From Panopea generosa (Eukaryota > Mollusca > Bivalvia > Adapedonta > Hiatellidae): a DNA stretch of 64,000 nucleotides. A program made the translations under genes and the position numbers. The notes beneath the pieces were generated by a model. That model had not been told where the DNA came from. It did no database searches and saw only the letters and a program-made list of their open reading frames with translations. The first letter of the stretch is position 1, and every line of letters starts with the position of its first letter. This document shows, piece by piece, positions 49,701 through 60,214 of the stretch. The stretch lies in assembly GCA_029582155.1 (NCBI GenBank), contig CM055911.1, positions 27,369,452 to 27,433,451 of the forward strand, read 5' to 3'.

Positions 49701-49860
49701 AGTTGACATGTAAACGCATACACACTTACAACCGTATCACAGATTCGCACGCGCACATACTTGTAAAACCGATATATGCAACATTTATACAAGACGATAA
49801 AATTAACTTGCCTATGTTCACCGATTGCAGCAATATCGCCAACAGCAATAGGAACATCAT
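43380..49860 (-). CDS. Copy B: complete nine-exon gene, signal peptide-Ly6/uPAR-ShK-TSP1x3-C1q secreted protein
   Basis: The minus-strand coding exons are 49860-49812, 49278-49199, 48776-48708, 47881-47746, 47132-46998, 46761-46591, 45649-45479, 44807-44640 and 43780-43380. Every internal boundary has an AG acceptor and a GT donor, except a GC donor after exon 1. Lengths 49+80+69+136+135+171+171+168+401 sum to 1,380 bp, which gives 459 codons and a TGA stop with no internal stop. Domains in order are a hydrophobic signal peptide (residues 1-16), a cysteine-rich Ly6/uPAR fold (about 17-111), ShK (about 112-156), three TSP1 repeats (about 157-326) and C1q (about 327-459). All exons from ShK to C1q are bounded by phase-1 introns, the usual class for shuffled extracellular modules. 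Each of these families is common in secreted animal proteins; I do not know this combination as a named gene. No transmembrane segment follows the C1q domain, so the product is probably secreted. A recognition or adhesion role is inference. A 5' UTR exon is probably further upstream and was not located. Confidence 0.8.
43934..44104. mobile_element. Possible small MITE in the last intron of copy B
   Basis: GGCGGATCTA at the left and the inverse of GGCGGATCAA at the right bound about 170 bp of C-rich non-coding DNA. GGCGGATC ends are seen in several animal non-autonomous elements. Short termini make this tentative. Confidence 0.3.
44640..44807 (-). CDS. Copy B exon 8: thrombospondin type 1 repeat 3
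   Basis: The 168-bp, phase 1-1 exon encodes QWSTWSDWETCSVSCGSG, then LRQRTRLC, then CLGNSEENSICNPKSCP. WxxWxxW, CSVSC and six cysteines are present. The same exon is intact in copy C at 36,718-36,885. Confidence 0.9.
44825..45475. other. Intron between TSP1 repeats 3 and 2 of copy B
   Basis: No repeat or element recognised in this 670-bp intron. Confidence 0.5.
45479..45649 (-). CDS. Copy B exon 7: thrombospondin type 1 repeat 2
   Basis: The 171-bp, phase 1-1 exon encodes [18 protein letters not shown], then LQRRDRHC, then a loop and CFGDSRDDRGCFEMGCS. The WxxWxxW and CSVTC signatures are intact. Acceptor GCAACAG, donor GTTAAA (a weaker +3 to +6). Confidence 0.9.
45830..46345. repeat. 91-bp tandem repeat in TSP1 intron, copy B
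   Basis: CAACATCGAAAGAC recurs at 46,141, 46,232 and 46,323, a spacing of exactly 91 bp. The last units are nearly identical and the earlier ones diverged, so copy B has recently homogenised or expanded the array relative to copy A. Confidence 0.85.
46591..46761 (-). CDS. Copy B exon 6: thrombospondin type 1 repeat 1
   Basis: The 171-bp, phase 1-1 exon encodes [18 protein letters not shown], then TRTRTC, then [17 protein letters not shown]. The WxxWxxW tryptophan ladder, the CxVTC motif, the TRTRTC strand and six cysteines define a TSP1 repeat. Confidence 0.9.
46998..47132 (-). CDS. Copy B exon 5: ShK (ShKT) domain
   Basis: The 135-bp exon is phase 1 at both ends. It encodes about 45 residues with six cysteines in ShK spacing: CKDDPSFDC, then FDVC, then [12 protein letters not shown]. 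ShK domains are named after a sea anemone peptide, but are widespread as accessory modules in animal extracellular proteins. Within this multidomain protein there is no reason to call it a toxin. Confidence 0.8.
47746..47881 (-). CDS. Copy B exon 4: Ly6/uPAR domain, C-terminal part
   Basis: The 136-bp exon follows a pyrimidine-rich CTTCCCGCAG acceptor. It starts [12 protein letters not shown] and ends with [18 protein letters not shown]. The CCxxDxCN motif is the hallmark that ends Ly6/uPAR domains and here confirms the family. It ends in phase 1 at GTAAGT. Confidence 0.8.
48708..48776 (-). CDS. Copy B exon 3: Ly6/uPAR domain, middle part
   Basis: The 69-bp exon is in phase 0 at both ends (TTTCAG acceptor, GTAAGT donor). 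It encodes [12 protein letters not shown] then ITYILGCAQEQ, supplying two cysteines of the middle loop. Confidence 0.75.
49199..49278 (-). CDS. Copy B exon 2: Ly6/uPAR domain, first part
   Basis: The acceptor is CTCACAG and the donor GTATTT. The exon encodes [16 protein letters not shown] followed by HNTVQCKANE. The CYKC start is the typical N-terminal cysteine pattern of Ly6/uPAR three-finger domains. Length 80 bp, phase 1 to phase 0. Confidence 0.75.
49812..49860 (-). CDS. Copy B exon 1: signal peptide
   Basis: The exon opens with two ATG codons and encodes [16 protein letters not shown], a classic hydrophobic signal sequence. Four bases before the ATG is a CTTTCAG acceptor (AG at 49866-49865), so the start lies in the second or a later exon and the 5' UTR is split. 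The exon ends in phase 1 at TAG, followed by GCAAGT: a GC-AG intron whose donor otherwise fits the consensus. The split codon joined to exon 2 reads GAT (Asp). Confidence 0.75.
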
Positions 49861-50649
49861 TTCTCTGAAAGATAATAATATATAAATATATAATATAATG
49901 ACTATATTTAATGAGGAAACTGTGTTGGATTAAGTCCAATCTTCCAGAAGTTCTCAACAACAAATTTTAAACCTAAACATTAAACGTATTGCAATGATCA
50001 TTGCTGATTTTGACAAGAGAATATAGAAATGTTAAAGATTACTATTTAATATATGGTTTGTATGTTTTGATCTGCTTCAACGAATATATTTTATTTTTAA
50101 GTATAAATACTATATGATTGTTTAGTAAAATGGGGGAAGGAATTTCAAATTAAACCGCCAGAATATTCCATTTTTTTCCTTCATAATTCACAATTTGTAT
50201 TTACGATTTTAATACAAGGAAAAGAATAAAAGAACAACCACACGTCTGGAAAAAAACCCACAACCTTTTTAGTCTTATGCTGTATAAATACCCTGCTGTA
50301 TAAATATCCTGCTGTATAAGTATAATAAGAACATACGCTACTTGTATACAAATTGTTGACTTTATTTAATTACCAAAATTTAATGAATTTAAAACAAACA
50401 AGAACTACTAAACCTTACCGTTACGAGATCCACTCGCCTGACGTTCTTATCAGTGCCACGGTAATCGCACCTTGTTTAGACAAACCTTATTTAGGAGGCG
50501 CCGTCCTATATGTTGGTTTAAAGGGAAACTATGGCAATAATAATAAAGTTTCACTCGACATTATCTCTGAAATTATATACTTAATAAACACGATGTAATT
50601 GTTTTTGAATGGAGTTGAACTCCATTTTTAACACATTTTAGGTTATATA

Positions 50650-50810
50650 TGGCATATTGGTGGAGGAAGACGTCAGAATGAATCTGAGTATAACCACCGT
50701 CCTTCCGCAAGTAACTGACAAACTTTCACACATAAAGTTTTCGGAGTGAGCGGGACTCGAACCTACAACCTTAGCGTTGAGAAGTAAGTTATCTTGGGAT
50801 AGACCGCTTA
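50650..50810 (-). mobile_element. tRNA-derived SINE, family 1 (copy B)
   Basis: Same insertion as at 5,000-5,175, at the same place relative to exon 1, so it predates the duplication. Box B-like GTAGGTTCGAGTCCCGC is better preserved than in copy A. Confidence 0.65.
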
Positions 50811-51937
50811 CTAGATACAGGTACATGATGTGATATTAAATAAGATTACCGCAGTATGTATTCGGATCCTTATTTTTGTATCCATTTTTTTTCCATTTTT
50901 GTAATTTTTTAAAATTGACACAGGCTTCGTTTGTATATGGTGATATATAACAAAAATGTAATTCCATCAGTTTTTATTCATACAATATTAAAACATTCCA
51001 AGGAATTTAGATAGGAATTTTTATTTATATGTTTAAAACGAACACGATGTCCCAAGCTTTACAAAAAGTGTCAATACAATAATGTATAATCACATGCATA
51101 ACTATAATACATATATTTATCCTTCGTAGGGAATTATTATGCATCGTAGGAAAGTATGTAAAATATCAATTTGGTTACATGTAACTCGCTTGGTATTTGA
51201 TAATACTCCTATAATAAAGGTAAAAAAACAATCCAAGAGGAGTTGGATTCAATCTATGTTGTTTCTCTATCTTTAGCGCACAGTGCGCTCAACAAAAGTC
51301 AGTATAATACATCTATTATTGCCGTATCAATTGGATATCCTGTCAACCGTATGTAGAATTTACACTCTGAAAATATACAATTAATGCATACTAAATATAA
51401 AGTCAAACCATTAACAAAACATCATTATACATTTACAATAGCATAAAAAATCACAAATTAAAAATTCGGCAAATGATGAGTCGTAACACGTGTAAGTTTG
51501 TACGTGTTCTTTACACGTAAATAATATGTCTATACGAATAAGTATGTGTCTAGTGGCTATCGCTTATATCCTATATACCTAACCCATGAAACATAACATC
51601 TTAAACATTACATATTGAAATATACAATTCACATATATAAGACATAACTCACCAGTTTGTGGAACCAAGTGTTTACATCACATAGTTATACGTCCGTGGG
51701 TGTAAAATATGATTTGATTCATTATAATAAGTAAAATTTAATTACAAATATAGCGCAGAGTGTCCCTTTAAGAATGAGATAAGACGGTGCTTATGTGTCT
51801 CCCTGTCGTACCAGAACTCAATAACCTCAATGCACTTTACGTCGTCTTTCTTGTATCGACTTTACGTTGATTAAGGCAGATCTGAAACCTGTTACATGTA
51901 TCATTGCAGTTTTAGATTGTTTTGCTTACCAATTGAA

Positions 51938-52150
51938 GTATTGTCCGTAAGGTTTTACCTGACACGCATTAAGCTTCGCCAATATGTTTCCGTGTAGCTA
52001 TTCGTGAGTGCGATATGATGCCGATTTATTAATATATTCGAATCGGCTTATCAACAGTATTATCACTATTTACGTTTGAACACCGAACATTAATTTTACG
52101 GATATATACGGAGTATTCATGAGTGCCGAGTGAAATCTTACGGACAATAC
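51938..52150. mobile_element. MITE-like element with 21-bp inverted termini (unit B)
   Basis: Left arm GTATTGTCCGTAAGGTTTTAC, right arm inverse GTATTGTCCGTAAGATTTCAC, about 213 bp end to end. Only one right end is present, whereas unit A has four tandem copies of it. Confidence 0.45.
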
Positions 52151-52319
52151 GAGTTTATCCGTATATTAAGAAGTTGAAGGTACACGTGGAACACGTCATT
52201 ACATCTTATTCATATGCACATACTCAGCCATAAAAACATTTAACACTGTAATTATCAACATTTCGGTATTCTCATAACGACATACAATGATTAAGCTAAA
52301 TGTATAAAGAGTTATTTCT

Positions 52320-52615
52320 TCGGGCCCGATTAGCTCTGTCGATAACGCGTCTGACTATCAATCCAGTGGTCGTGAGTTCGAATGCCCGCCCGGTAACAGT
52401 CTCCATGATGACTGATATACGACATTGTGTCTCATTATCATTTGTCTCTCATCGCCAATTCAAGTGGGAAAGTAATCAGTTACTTGCGGAGATGGAGTGT
52501 GCACGAGTACTGGTTAACCTTTCAGGATCCCAGGAAACAGTGGTTAATTTAATTGATTGTCTGTTAGCCCTCGATGACATAAAAATGACGCTAAATATTC
52601 AATCAATCAATACTT
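52320..52615 (+). mobile_element. tRNA-derived SINE, family 2 (copy B)
   Basis: Complete head with TTAGCTCTGTCGATAACGC (box A-like) and GTCGTGAGTTCGAATGCC (box B-like). The body contains AGTTACTTGCGGAGATGGAG and the tail TTCAATCAATCAAT. Same insertion as in unit A. The longest open frame over it is a by-product. Confidence 0.75.
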
Positions 52616-53574
52616 CATATTTTATGTGAGCTAGACTTTTTTACTAGTTCGTTGTATTACAAATATTCATATATGCTCTGTTTCAATAGTTTACACTATG
52701 ATGTTGGTATACTCGTTACGTATATGCAATTATAATTAGAGAGTATGCGATAGTGAGCGTTCAATGAGTGAGCGATTTTGTTTCATGACGAGTCTTGGAA
52801 CAAATTGTTATAAAATTCTCCGACTATTTCCTGACCTTTAATACTGATCAACTTTAAAGTTAATTTTGGGATAAAAGTCCTAAATAAAGCAAACAATCGC
52901 CAATTTCTTAAATTTTTGAACTACATTTATAAGGATTAAAGCTCTAAACTACCTTTTTTGATAAGTTTGAACTACTGTGTCGATAAAAAAAACTCAGAAA
53001 TGTGTAGTTCCTAGTTTGAGCACCTTAATTGGACTAAATATAATATAACACACACTTATGTATAAATTGTGTTAACTTTATGTGCAACTTCTTTTAAGAG
53101 AGATGAATCATTTGGACTCTGTCTTAATTTGAACTGTACTTGTTGAAAACTATATATGTATATTGGGACAGATTGTGCTTTGCCTAGTTTGGATCCTTGT
53201 TCGAATGTTTCCTATACAGTTATATATTAATGTACATAAACAGACAACACAATGCTGGAATGGTTCAAGACACCTTGATATACAAAATAAATAGGGTGGT
53301 CTCATAACACAAGGACATTGCATATACTTGCACCACTACAGAGTGAGTTCACAAAATGATAATGGTCTTGCTACAAAATGGTTCGTGAACCTTCTGTTCA
53401 TGTCACAATGGCAAGGATATACGTATGGCACTAATATTACAATTATTGCGTTATAGATACAACAACTTATATTCTAAAGCGATTTGCTTTACTAAACGGG
53501 AAGTGAAATAAATAAATAAAGTTCTACCAGAAATTGATTGGCGAATAGATCAAGAACAATAACTCGTGCAATGC

Positions 53575-54940
53575 TAATGATGGCAGTTTCAGTAAACTTT
53601 AATTCTGCAAGTTCTATATGTAACCCCATCATCGATTTATGATCTTTATTCTAATATAGTAAATAATAAAAGTTTGAGGCTTGTCATTATAGAGAGACTC
53701 AAATGAAAAAAAGTGAAACTTACATTTTACTGTTTGTCAACCTCTGCATTACCAAAATAAAATGATGAAAAAAGTAGGGTTCATGTGTCATATAAGAGTT
53801 TTTTTCTGTTTACTGTGTTCACTGTTGACAAAGTGAAAGTAGACTTCCGGAATCATGTATTCGTAGCCCTATTTCCAAGCATCATATTTTTTCTTAAAGC
53901 CTCTTTAAACTTCCGAAATGCACACTTTTTGATAATAACAAAATGATTGTAATTAAATGTGTTTATAATATTGCTAAAACCATTCATTAGTGACTGCCTT
54001 TTTAAAAATCAAGAAAGTAAATAACTTCGATCAAAATGTGTATTTCTTAGACGAGCGGACCGAACTTATAACTTTTGTTTACATTTTGTTAATTCCGTAA
54101 TGACTCAGTAACTTTTCGACTGTACCTCCGCCATTGTTCGGAAGTACACGAATGAATACTGCAGTGGTAGTGTGCGGATTAAGACCGTTAGATAAGGGGT
54201 TCATTAACAAGATTGGAAAAGTTATGCATTAACTTGTGGGTTCCAGTTCGTTAATGCACTGAGAGGAATAAAGGGGATGTTCTTAAAAACTATCTAACCG
54301 CAAGCGATTTTTTAATTTTTAACTGTATACCCTACAGTTCCCCATATTATGTTTCTCTCTGAAGTGAATTGATCATATATTACCGACCGACGCGTTTCCG
54401 AACAAGCTACGTAACTCCCCTTTTTCTGCCGAAGGTATTTATCGAAAAGAGATGAACATTAATTTGTAAACAAAACCCGTTCTTAATTATGTACTAATAT
54501 TGTGCTTTTTATTTCTTTTTTCGTTTGCAAAGTCTCTCAGTGATCAAATAAACATGTATTCTATCATCTGGAAGAGTAAAACTGAGTTAAATTAAAACAA
54601 AAAACGACTATTTCAGAAGTTTGATGAGCCTTTAATTTACAATTCAAACATTACAAAGGTTTAAAAAATGCTCAAAATACATCAATAATGACATTCAAAT
54701 ATAAATAAAATTATAACCGCCATTATGCGACGACCCACGGAAGCATATCCTCTTTCCAATGGTGGTACTATGCCTTCATGGATACATCGGCAGATCCATA
54801 CCTACTCAAACAATTCTTATGTATGTCATTTTTGTTAACTATATACCATAACTATCTCCTAAGTATACAATATGACATAGTATTTAATCATTGAAAAGAA
54901 ACACCCCAAAACATAAACGTTAAATATAAATAAATGGATG
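53575..54940. other. Unit B-specific insertion of about 1.36 kb
   Basis: Flanking sequence matches unit A on both sides: AATAACTCGTGCAAT on the left, CAAATCTAAATTATC to the right of the microsatellite. This segment is missing from A. It has no open frame of note and no clear terminal repeats, so it could be an insertion in B or a deletion in A. Confidence 0.6.
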
Positions 54941-55050
54941 GATAGATGGATGGATGGATGAATGGATTGATGGAAAAATGAATGAATGAATGAATGAATG
55001 AATGAATGAATGAATGAATGAATGAATGAATGAATGAATGAATGAATACG
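54940..55050. repeat. (GATG)n/(GAAT)n microsatellite
   Basis: A short GGATGGAT-type tract is followed by about 17 GAAT units. The open frame reading Ile-His-Ser-Phe repeats is translation of this tract. Confidence 0.95.
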
Positions 55051-55264
55051 TAAATAAATCAAATCTAAATTATCTGTTGTGTAATGCTATTGTGTGCTTT
55101 TCATATGGTGCAATCAACAAATAGCCAATATTTATCAATCTGTTTCATTAAATGAACAAAATCACTGATTTCCATATTTTTAGTTAAAAATTCATTGCTG
55201 AAGTATCTCCCATTATTAAATCATTGACCACTGGACAGTGTAGTAGAAAATGGATATCGTCTTT

Positions 55265-55440
55265 CACCATAAACCATTGTCGCAGATATGGTAAATACAC
55301 CGTATACCATTGTCACAGACATGGTACATACACCATATATCATTGTCGCAGATATGGTAAATACACCGTATACCATTGTCACAGACATGGTACATACACC
55401 ATGATATATCATTGTCACAGATATGGCAAATACTGGCCTA
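55265..55440. repeat. ~30-bp tandem repeat, about six units (unit B)
   Basis: Alternating CATTGTCGCAGATATGGTA and CATTGTCACAGACATGGTA units with ATACACC linkers. Open frames on both strands are produced by the periodicity. Confidence 0.85.
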
Positions 55441-55600
55441 CGACTACTGGACTTTGAAAACGTACCACTTACGTACAGGTAATTTTAGGACAGAAAATAT
55501 CATCCGATTTGCCAAAATGATATTTATTTAAACATGCTAAATTATATATTTAAAATTGATTTCCTAACTAGGGCTACGCGCTTAGCGTCTCACACAAGAA

Positions 55601-56035
55601 TTAATTTTGTATTGTTCTACATATAGAGACATGCACTTCTGGAACACTGGATACATTACCAATGGTTCTAAAAGTGATTAGTTCACAACGATAGTCCTCT
55701 GTTGGTTCAATGATGCAGAAGAAAACATGAGGTTGACCAGGTTGCTTTTTCACAATTTCGATGGTTTGATGGCACTCCTTCATTTTTGACAATTCGGCCC
55801 ATGTGTGCAGTGTATCACTACGCATCTTTAAACTGTTATAGCTTCATTAAACAGTTCCCAATCTTATCAAACTTGGCAGAAATCATGAAAATGTTCCAAT
55901 GTTCCCATACGCACAAAGAAATATCACATTTGATGCTATCAAAAATTTGCCAAACCGCTGTACACAGCTCTAATTTCGTGGGCGTAAGAATCTTGCTACC
56001 GTCATGTATGGGAGGTAATTCTTAAGTGAAACCTT
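55601..56035 (-). CDS. Unrecognised minus-strand open region, possible exons
   Basis: An open stretch ends VFFCIIEPTEDYRC, then GNVSSVPEVHVSICRTIQN and a stop. It can be entered through a possible acceptor TATAACAG just before the ATG at 55,825. Further 5' (about 56,030-55,850) another frame is open, with ELPPIHDGSKILTP and a few cysteines. Several Cys and Trp residues give it the look of a small secreted-protein exon, but there is no family match in memory and no signal peptide was found. Low confidence. Confidence 0.22.
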
Positions 56036-57177
56036 AGTTTAAACTTAATAGAGGTCCTGCTTAAAATTATATTTTTTTATGTATTAAATGGGTCACGTGA
56101 ATTCATTTGGATTTTGATTTGATCCGTTATACAGGCTTACACGCAATTCAAATTGTCACATTTTGGTGGAATTGACATCCCAAACCATTAGGATTTCATT
56201 TATTAATGGTAATGAGATGCTTTTTATCAATTATTTATCAAGATATTTATATCGCTTTTTTCCTGATATACCCCCTTTAAGGTGTAATGAGTTAAAGTTA
56301 TCATTAAAAGAATATTTTTAGTTAAGAAAATTTCAGCTTCATATGTTCAGTGAAACTGAACACTGCTCATTTAGGTTTTAATATAAATAAAACATCTTAT
56401 TTTATGCACACATGAAAAGAAAGGCATCGAGCCGTGACGGGAAGACCCCTCTGCACTGTCATGTACGACATTGTAAACAAATGTTATTTCAGACAACCAT
56501 ACATACACACCAGCAGAAACAATGGATCTTGGTTAGTCCCCCACCAAGTTGTTGTTGTTTGTCAAGTATATGTTCAATTCATCCAAAATACCCAGAACTT
56601 ATGTTTATTTTCTTTATAAGTGGGTATTTCAGATCAATTATTGTTTTTAACTCGTATATGATTTTTTTCCCCATCCCCTGTACACTCAAACTAGTGGAGG
56701 GAATACACTATCCCCACATATTGGCTTGCATGGGTACTTGGAGTGAAACTCGCTTGAGGTTCACTTGTTTATACATTTCATACTTTAGTCTAAATTTCTT
56801 GCGTGTTTCTTTAATAAAAGCCTTTAAAAGTAAATAACACCTTATTTCACTAAACACTCCTTAGAAAGCAAGATTTAATGTTAAAAATAGTTTGTGATGG
56901 TCGTTTTCTGTACCCCACTATCCTACACATGCTCCTTCTACGTCTTATATTGCAGTGCATAATGTAGAGATTCGCTTTTATTACATCTAAGTGTTTGTGT
57001 TTTATATGTGTATGTTTTCACAACGCCTTAAAGTCACAAAAATATTGGCGTTATTAACACCCATATATGTATTTTCCAAGAATTGAGTAGAATGCAGCAG
57101 TTGGTGTTTAAGATACCAAACTTTCCCGGGAGCGGTAAGCTGTGACCAAACCAACGGGAAAAACGGGAAAGAGCCAT

Positions 57178-57187
57178 CCCCCCGCCC

Positions 57188-57220
<33 letters not shown>
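57178..57220. repeat. Compound (C)n/(CA)n tract (unit B only)
   Basis: About 22 C followed by CACACACACACAC. Lies in a segment missing from unit A. Confidence 0.95.
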
Positions 57221-57239
57221 AAACTTTTAAAATTGTACT

Positions 57240-57500
57240 AAAAGCTTCGTCGTTTTGCTCTCAGCATTTTGAGGACAATGTGACTTGGCGGAATATCGTA
57301 TCATGTGTCTGCGGCATGATACTCCAGTGTGGCAGCGCTTAGAATAATGTCTCAAGTCGACACCGTCATGATATAACTGAACAATGTCTCAAGTAGACAC
57401 CGTCATGATATAACTGAACAATGTCTCAAGTAGACACCGTCATGATAAAACTGACCAATTGTTGAAAGCTACGCTTAACACCATACAACAACAACTACAT
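57240..57500 (+). mobile_element. SINE family 3 body with internal 38-bp repeats (unit B)
   Basis: The body TCCAGTGTGGCAGCGCT and tail AATTGTTGAAAGCTACGC match 10,940-11,060. The tRNA-like head is missing, replaced by unrelated sequence ending in a C/CA tract. ACTGAACAATGTCTCAAGTAGACACCG-like units are repeated three times. Confidence 0.5.
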
Positions 57501-58859
57501 TTTTATGACTAATAATTATAAAATGTTTCGTTTGATTATTTAATGAGACTTATTTGACAATCAAATGCGACACAATTGCCTGAAGACAAGCTTCGTTAAA
57601 TAACAGTATTTATACAACAATCAAGTAATTATACAACAATAAAGTATGTATTCAACAATAAAGTATTTCATTCTAAAGACTGAACCACAGAAGTGGCTGA
57701 GTGGTTCAGCACCACTCTTACATGTGAGAAACTTTGAAATGGCACTATTGCCTTGAAGAGTATAAAATCAATTTCAAATGTCCTCATCATACAAAATAGT
57801 GCATTATAAACTTGATTGTTTTGCTTTGATGTTAGGTAAGGGTTCTTCATGTGGTAAAACTTGAAATTGTATCCTCGTTAATATAGTCTTATAGTTTACT
57901 TGCATTTTTATCGAACTGTATTAAATATGCACATGACTCTGCTGTGCAAACAACATTTATTTGTCTCATTTACCTGTTTATAGTCCCGTTTCGTTAAAAC
58001 GAGTTTCCCGTGCACTCAATGAGCGAACAATATAACACAATTATGGATAAATCAATGAATTCTTAGATGTATTTAACTGCAAACGCCAACTTTTGTGTAT
58101 CCGCAATTAACATAAAATTCACGAGAACTTACTCATTGAACTTGTTTTCGTCGTACATTTCACATAACAGTTAATTTTTAATTTCTAGAAGAAGTGACTT
58201 TTATTACTCAGCTGATTATTTGACTGGTTTAGACGTTTTTTGTCATTTGACCGTCAGAACAATGTGATTAAATGATTTGATATCTATCTATTCGTTTGAA
58301 TAAAATTCATTTTTTAAGCAGAATATGATATTGATTATAAAAATATTAAGGAAGTGGATTCATGTGATTTGATTTAAATCAACACTATGTGTTTTGGACA
58401 TAATACTTCACACCGTTTGTTGGCAGAACACTACACGCCTTTATGTAACTTACACTGTGCATATGTGAGGTATGTACATGTAGGTAGGATCTTAAATACT
58501 TGCTCATCCGTGAATGTGTTGTGTTCTCGACTATTCCCGGATATTTCCGTCTAAATAGTGATTACATTTACCGGTCAGATTGTGTTTATTGCACGTAGCA
58601 TTGACATATTATTGTATGTAACATCTTTGCTGTTTATTGTAAAAAAGTGATATGTTTATATATTGAAACGAAACATTGATCTTCGAAATTCAAACATATG
58701 CGCCATTATTTTCACAAGTTGATGGTATACCGCTACGGTTGTTAAAAAGGTGTCAACCACCCAACCCCACCCTCCCCCAATTCGATTGCGGTAGACTAGC
58801 ACGAGTTTTTATCATCGGTGTGTGTGGGGATAGGGGGGGGGGGGGGGCTTTAAAATAGT

Positions 58860-58990
58860 GCTAGTGTCAGCAAGTGACTGGGTAGAGTACTGCGGCATAA
58901 TACTTGAGTGTGGCAGCGTTTCGAATACCGTCCTATACAGACACCATAGTGATTATACTGATATATTATTGAAAGTGAAATATTGAACAC
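58860..58990 (+). mobile_element. SINE family 3 fragment (unit B)
   Basis: Contains TGGGTAGAGTACTGCGGC, AGTGTGGCAGCG and ATTATTGAAAGTG. Unit A keeps only a shorter form at 12,775-12,840, so part was deleted there. Confidence 0.4.
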
Positions 58991-60214
58991 CAAACAATAC
59001 AGTATGAAGGATTAATAGTGTTGCTTATTAACTGAAACTGTGACAAAACGTTCATTGTGTGACTTGGAATGACAGATTGGATATATATCATATTCTACTG
59101 GAACTTGAATGAATCGTTGAGTTACGCTACGGTAAGTCATTTATTATCACCCCACCCCCTTGACTATGACATGCTTGGTACATTAAAAAACGCAACAATT
59201 TCTTCAGCATTTTCTTCAGCATTTTATATTAATTTAACACATGGTTTCGCTCTATCAAGTTTACTCAACAAAAAACACATTCAGTTGTTCACACATAGGT
59301 ATCAGATTGCAAGAAACTTAACCCCAAGAGAAGTTATCTCTTCTTACTCAACTACACTAATTAAGTGATATGATTACATTGTCTATTATCTGTGATATTG
59401 TTACAATAAAAATGACAATGAATCCATGAGTTGAAAAAACAAATTAATTAACAAAACAATGTGGAACTTGGTAGATATACTCATTCACAAATTTCAAATT
59501 TCAAATGGTCTTCCATTTTTATTGTATAAAGAACAAAATCACACTATTTTTTATTTAAATTTGTTTCACCATCAACGTATTAAAGACGATTTTTCAATTG
59601 TCGTTAATGAATTTCAGCCAATAATTACCGACATTGCGGTAACCGTATTGTCTGAACTGTTGTCAATGAGATTTCACATCTTAGTATATATTGTGTGTTT
59701 TAAATGTACCCAGTATACTTGTATTAGATTTGTCATTGCACACTTGTCTAAATACTCCGGAATATACATTGACGTCAGTTGTTATAAGAAGAAATGGGAT
59801 TTGCAATGTTGTTTTCGATGATATTTCACAATAATTTGGAAAAAAAATTTTTTTTACAAAAGTTTTTGATGTCACGTTGTTCTAGGAATTAAAAATCATA
59901 TAATCCGGACAGTTTGATGAAAGTGTGTAATAAGTCGTGACTTTACTGTTTAACTTTGCATGCAGACCTACATTTTGTATGTTAAACCATCGTTTAGGTC
60001 AGTGTTAGGATTATGTCTAATAATTGGTTAAAGTTAAAGAAAAAAACTGTATACTCCCTTTTTAATATATTATAGGTGCAAATCATAAAATTAGTTTATG
60101 ACCTCTTAACAAGGTTATTGTTTTAACAAACACAATGTATTCCAGTCTTGTCTGATCATCTTTATATCTTTTTCATTTGCCTGTATATATAAACAAACAT
60201 GCATGAAACTACTT

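Larger units (their letters stand above)
50815..53570. other. Upstream flank of copy B, no gene seen
   Basis: Collinear with 5,180-8,850 of unit A. Apart from the MITE-like element, the SINE and one unit each of the two 93-bp repeats, nothing is recognisable. Confidence 0.5.
45546..59935. repeat. Segmental duplication, unit B (direct)
   Basis: Counterpart of 1-13,785 in the same orientation. It carries an extra ~1.36 kb at about 53,575-54,940, next to a (GAAT)n tract, that copy A lacks. Beyond 59,935 the sequence no longer matches unit A, but instead matches 28,940-29,665. Confidence 0.9.

Noticed and set aside
56412..56837. 141-codon plus-strand frame
   Set aside because: The matching region of unit A (10,270-10,800) is broken by stops and frameshifts, and the protein is Cys/Phe/Ile-rich without a motif.
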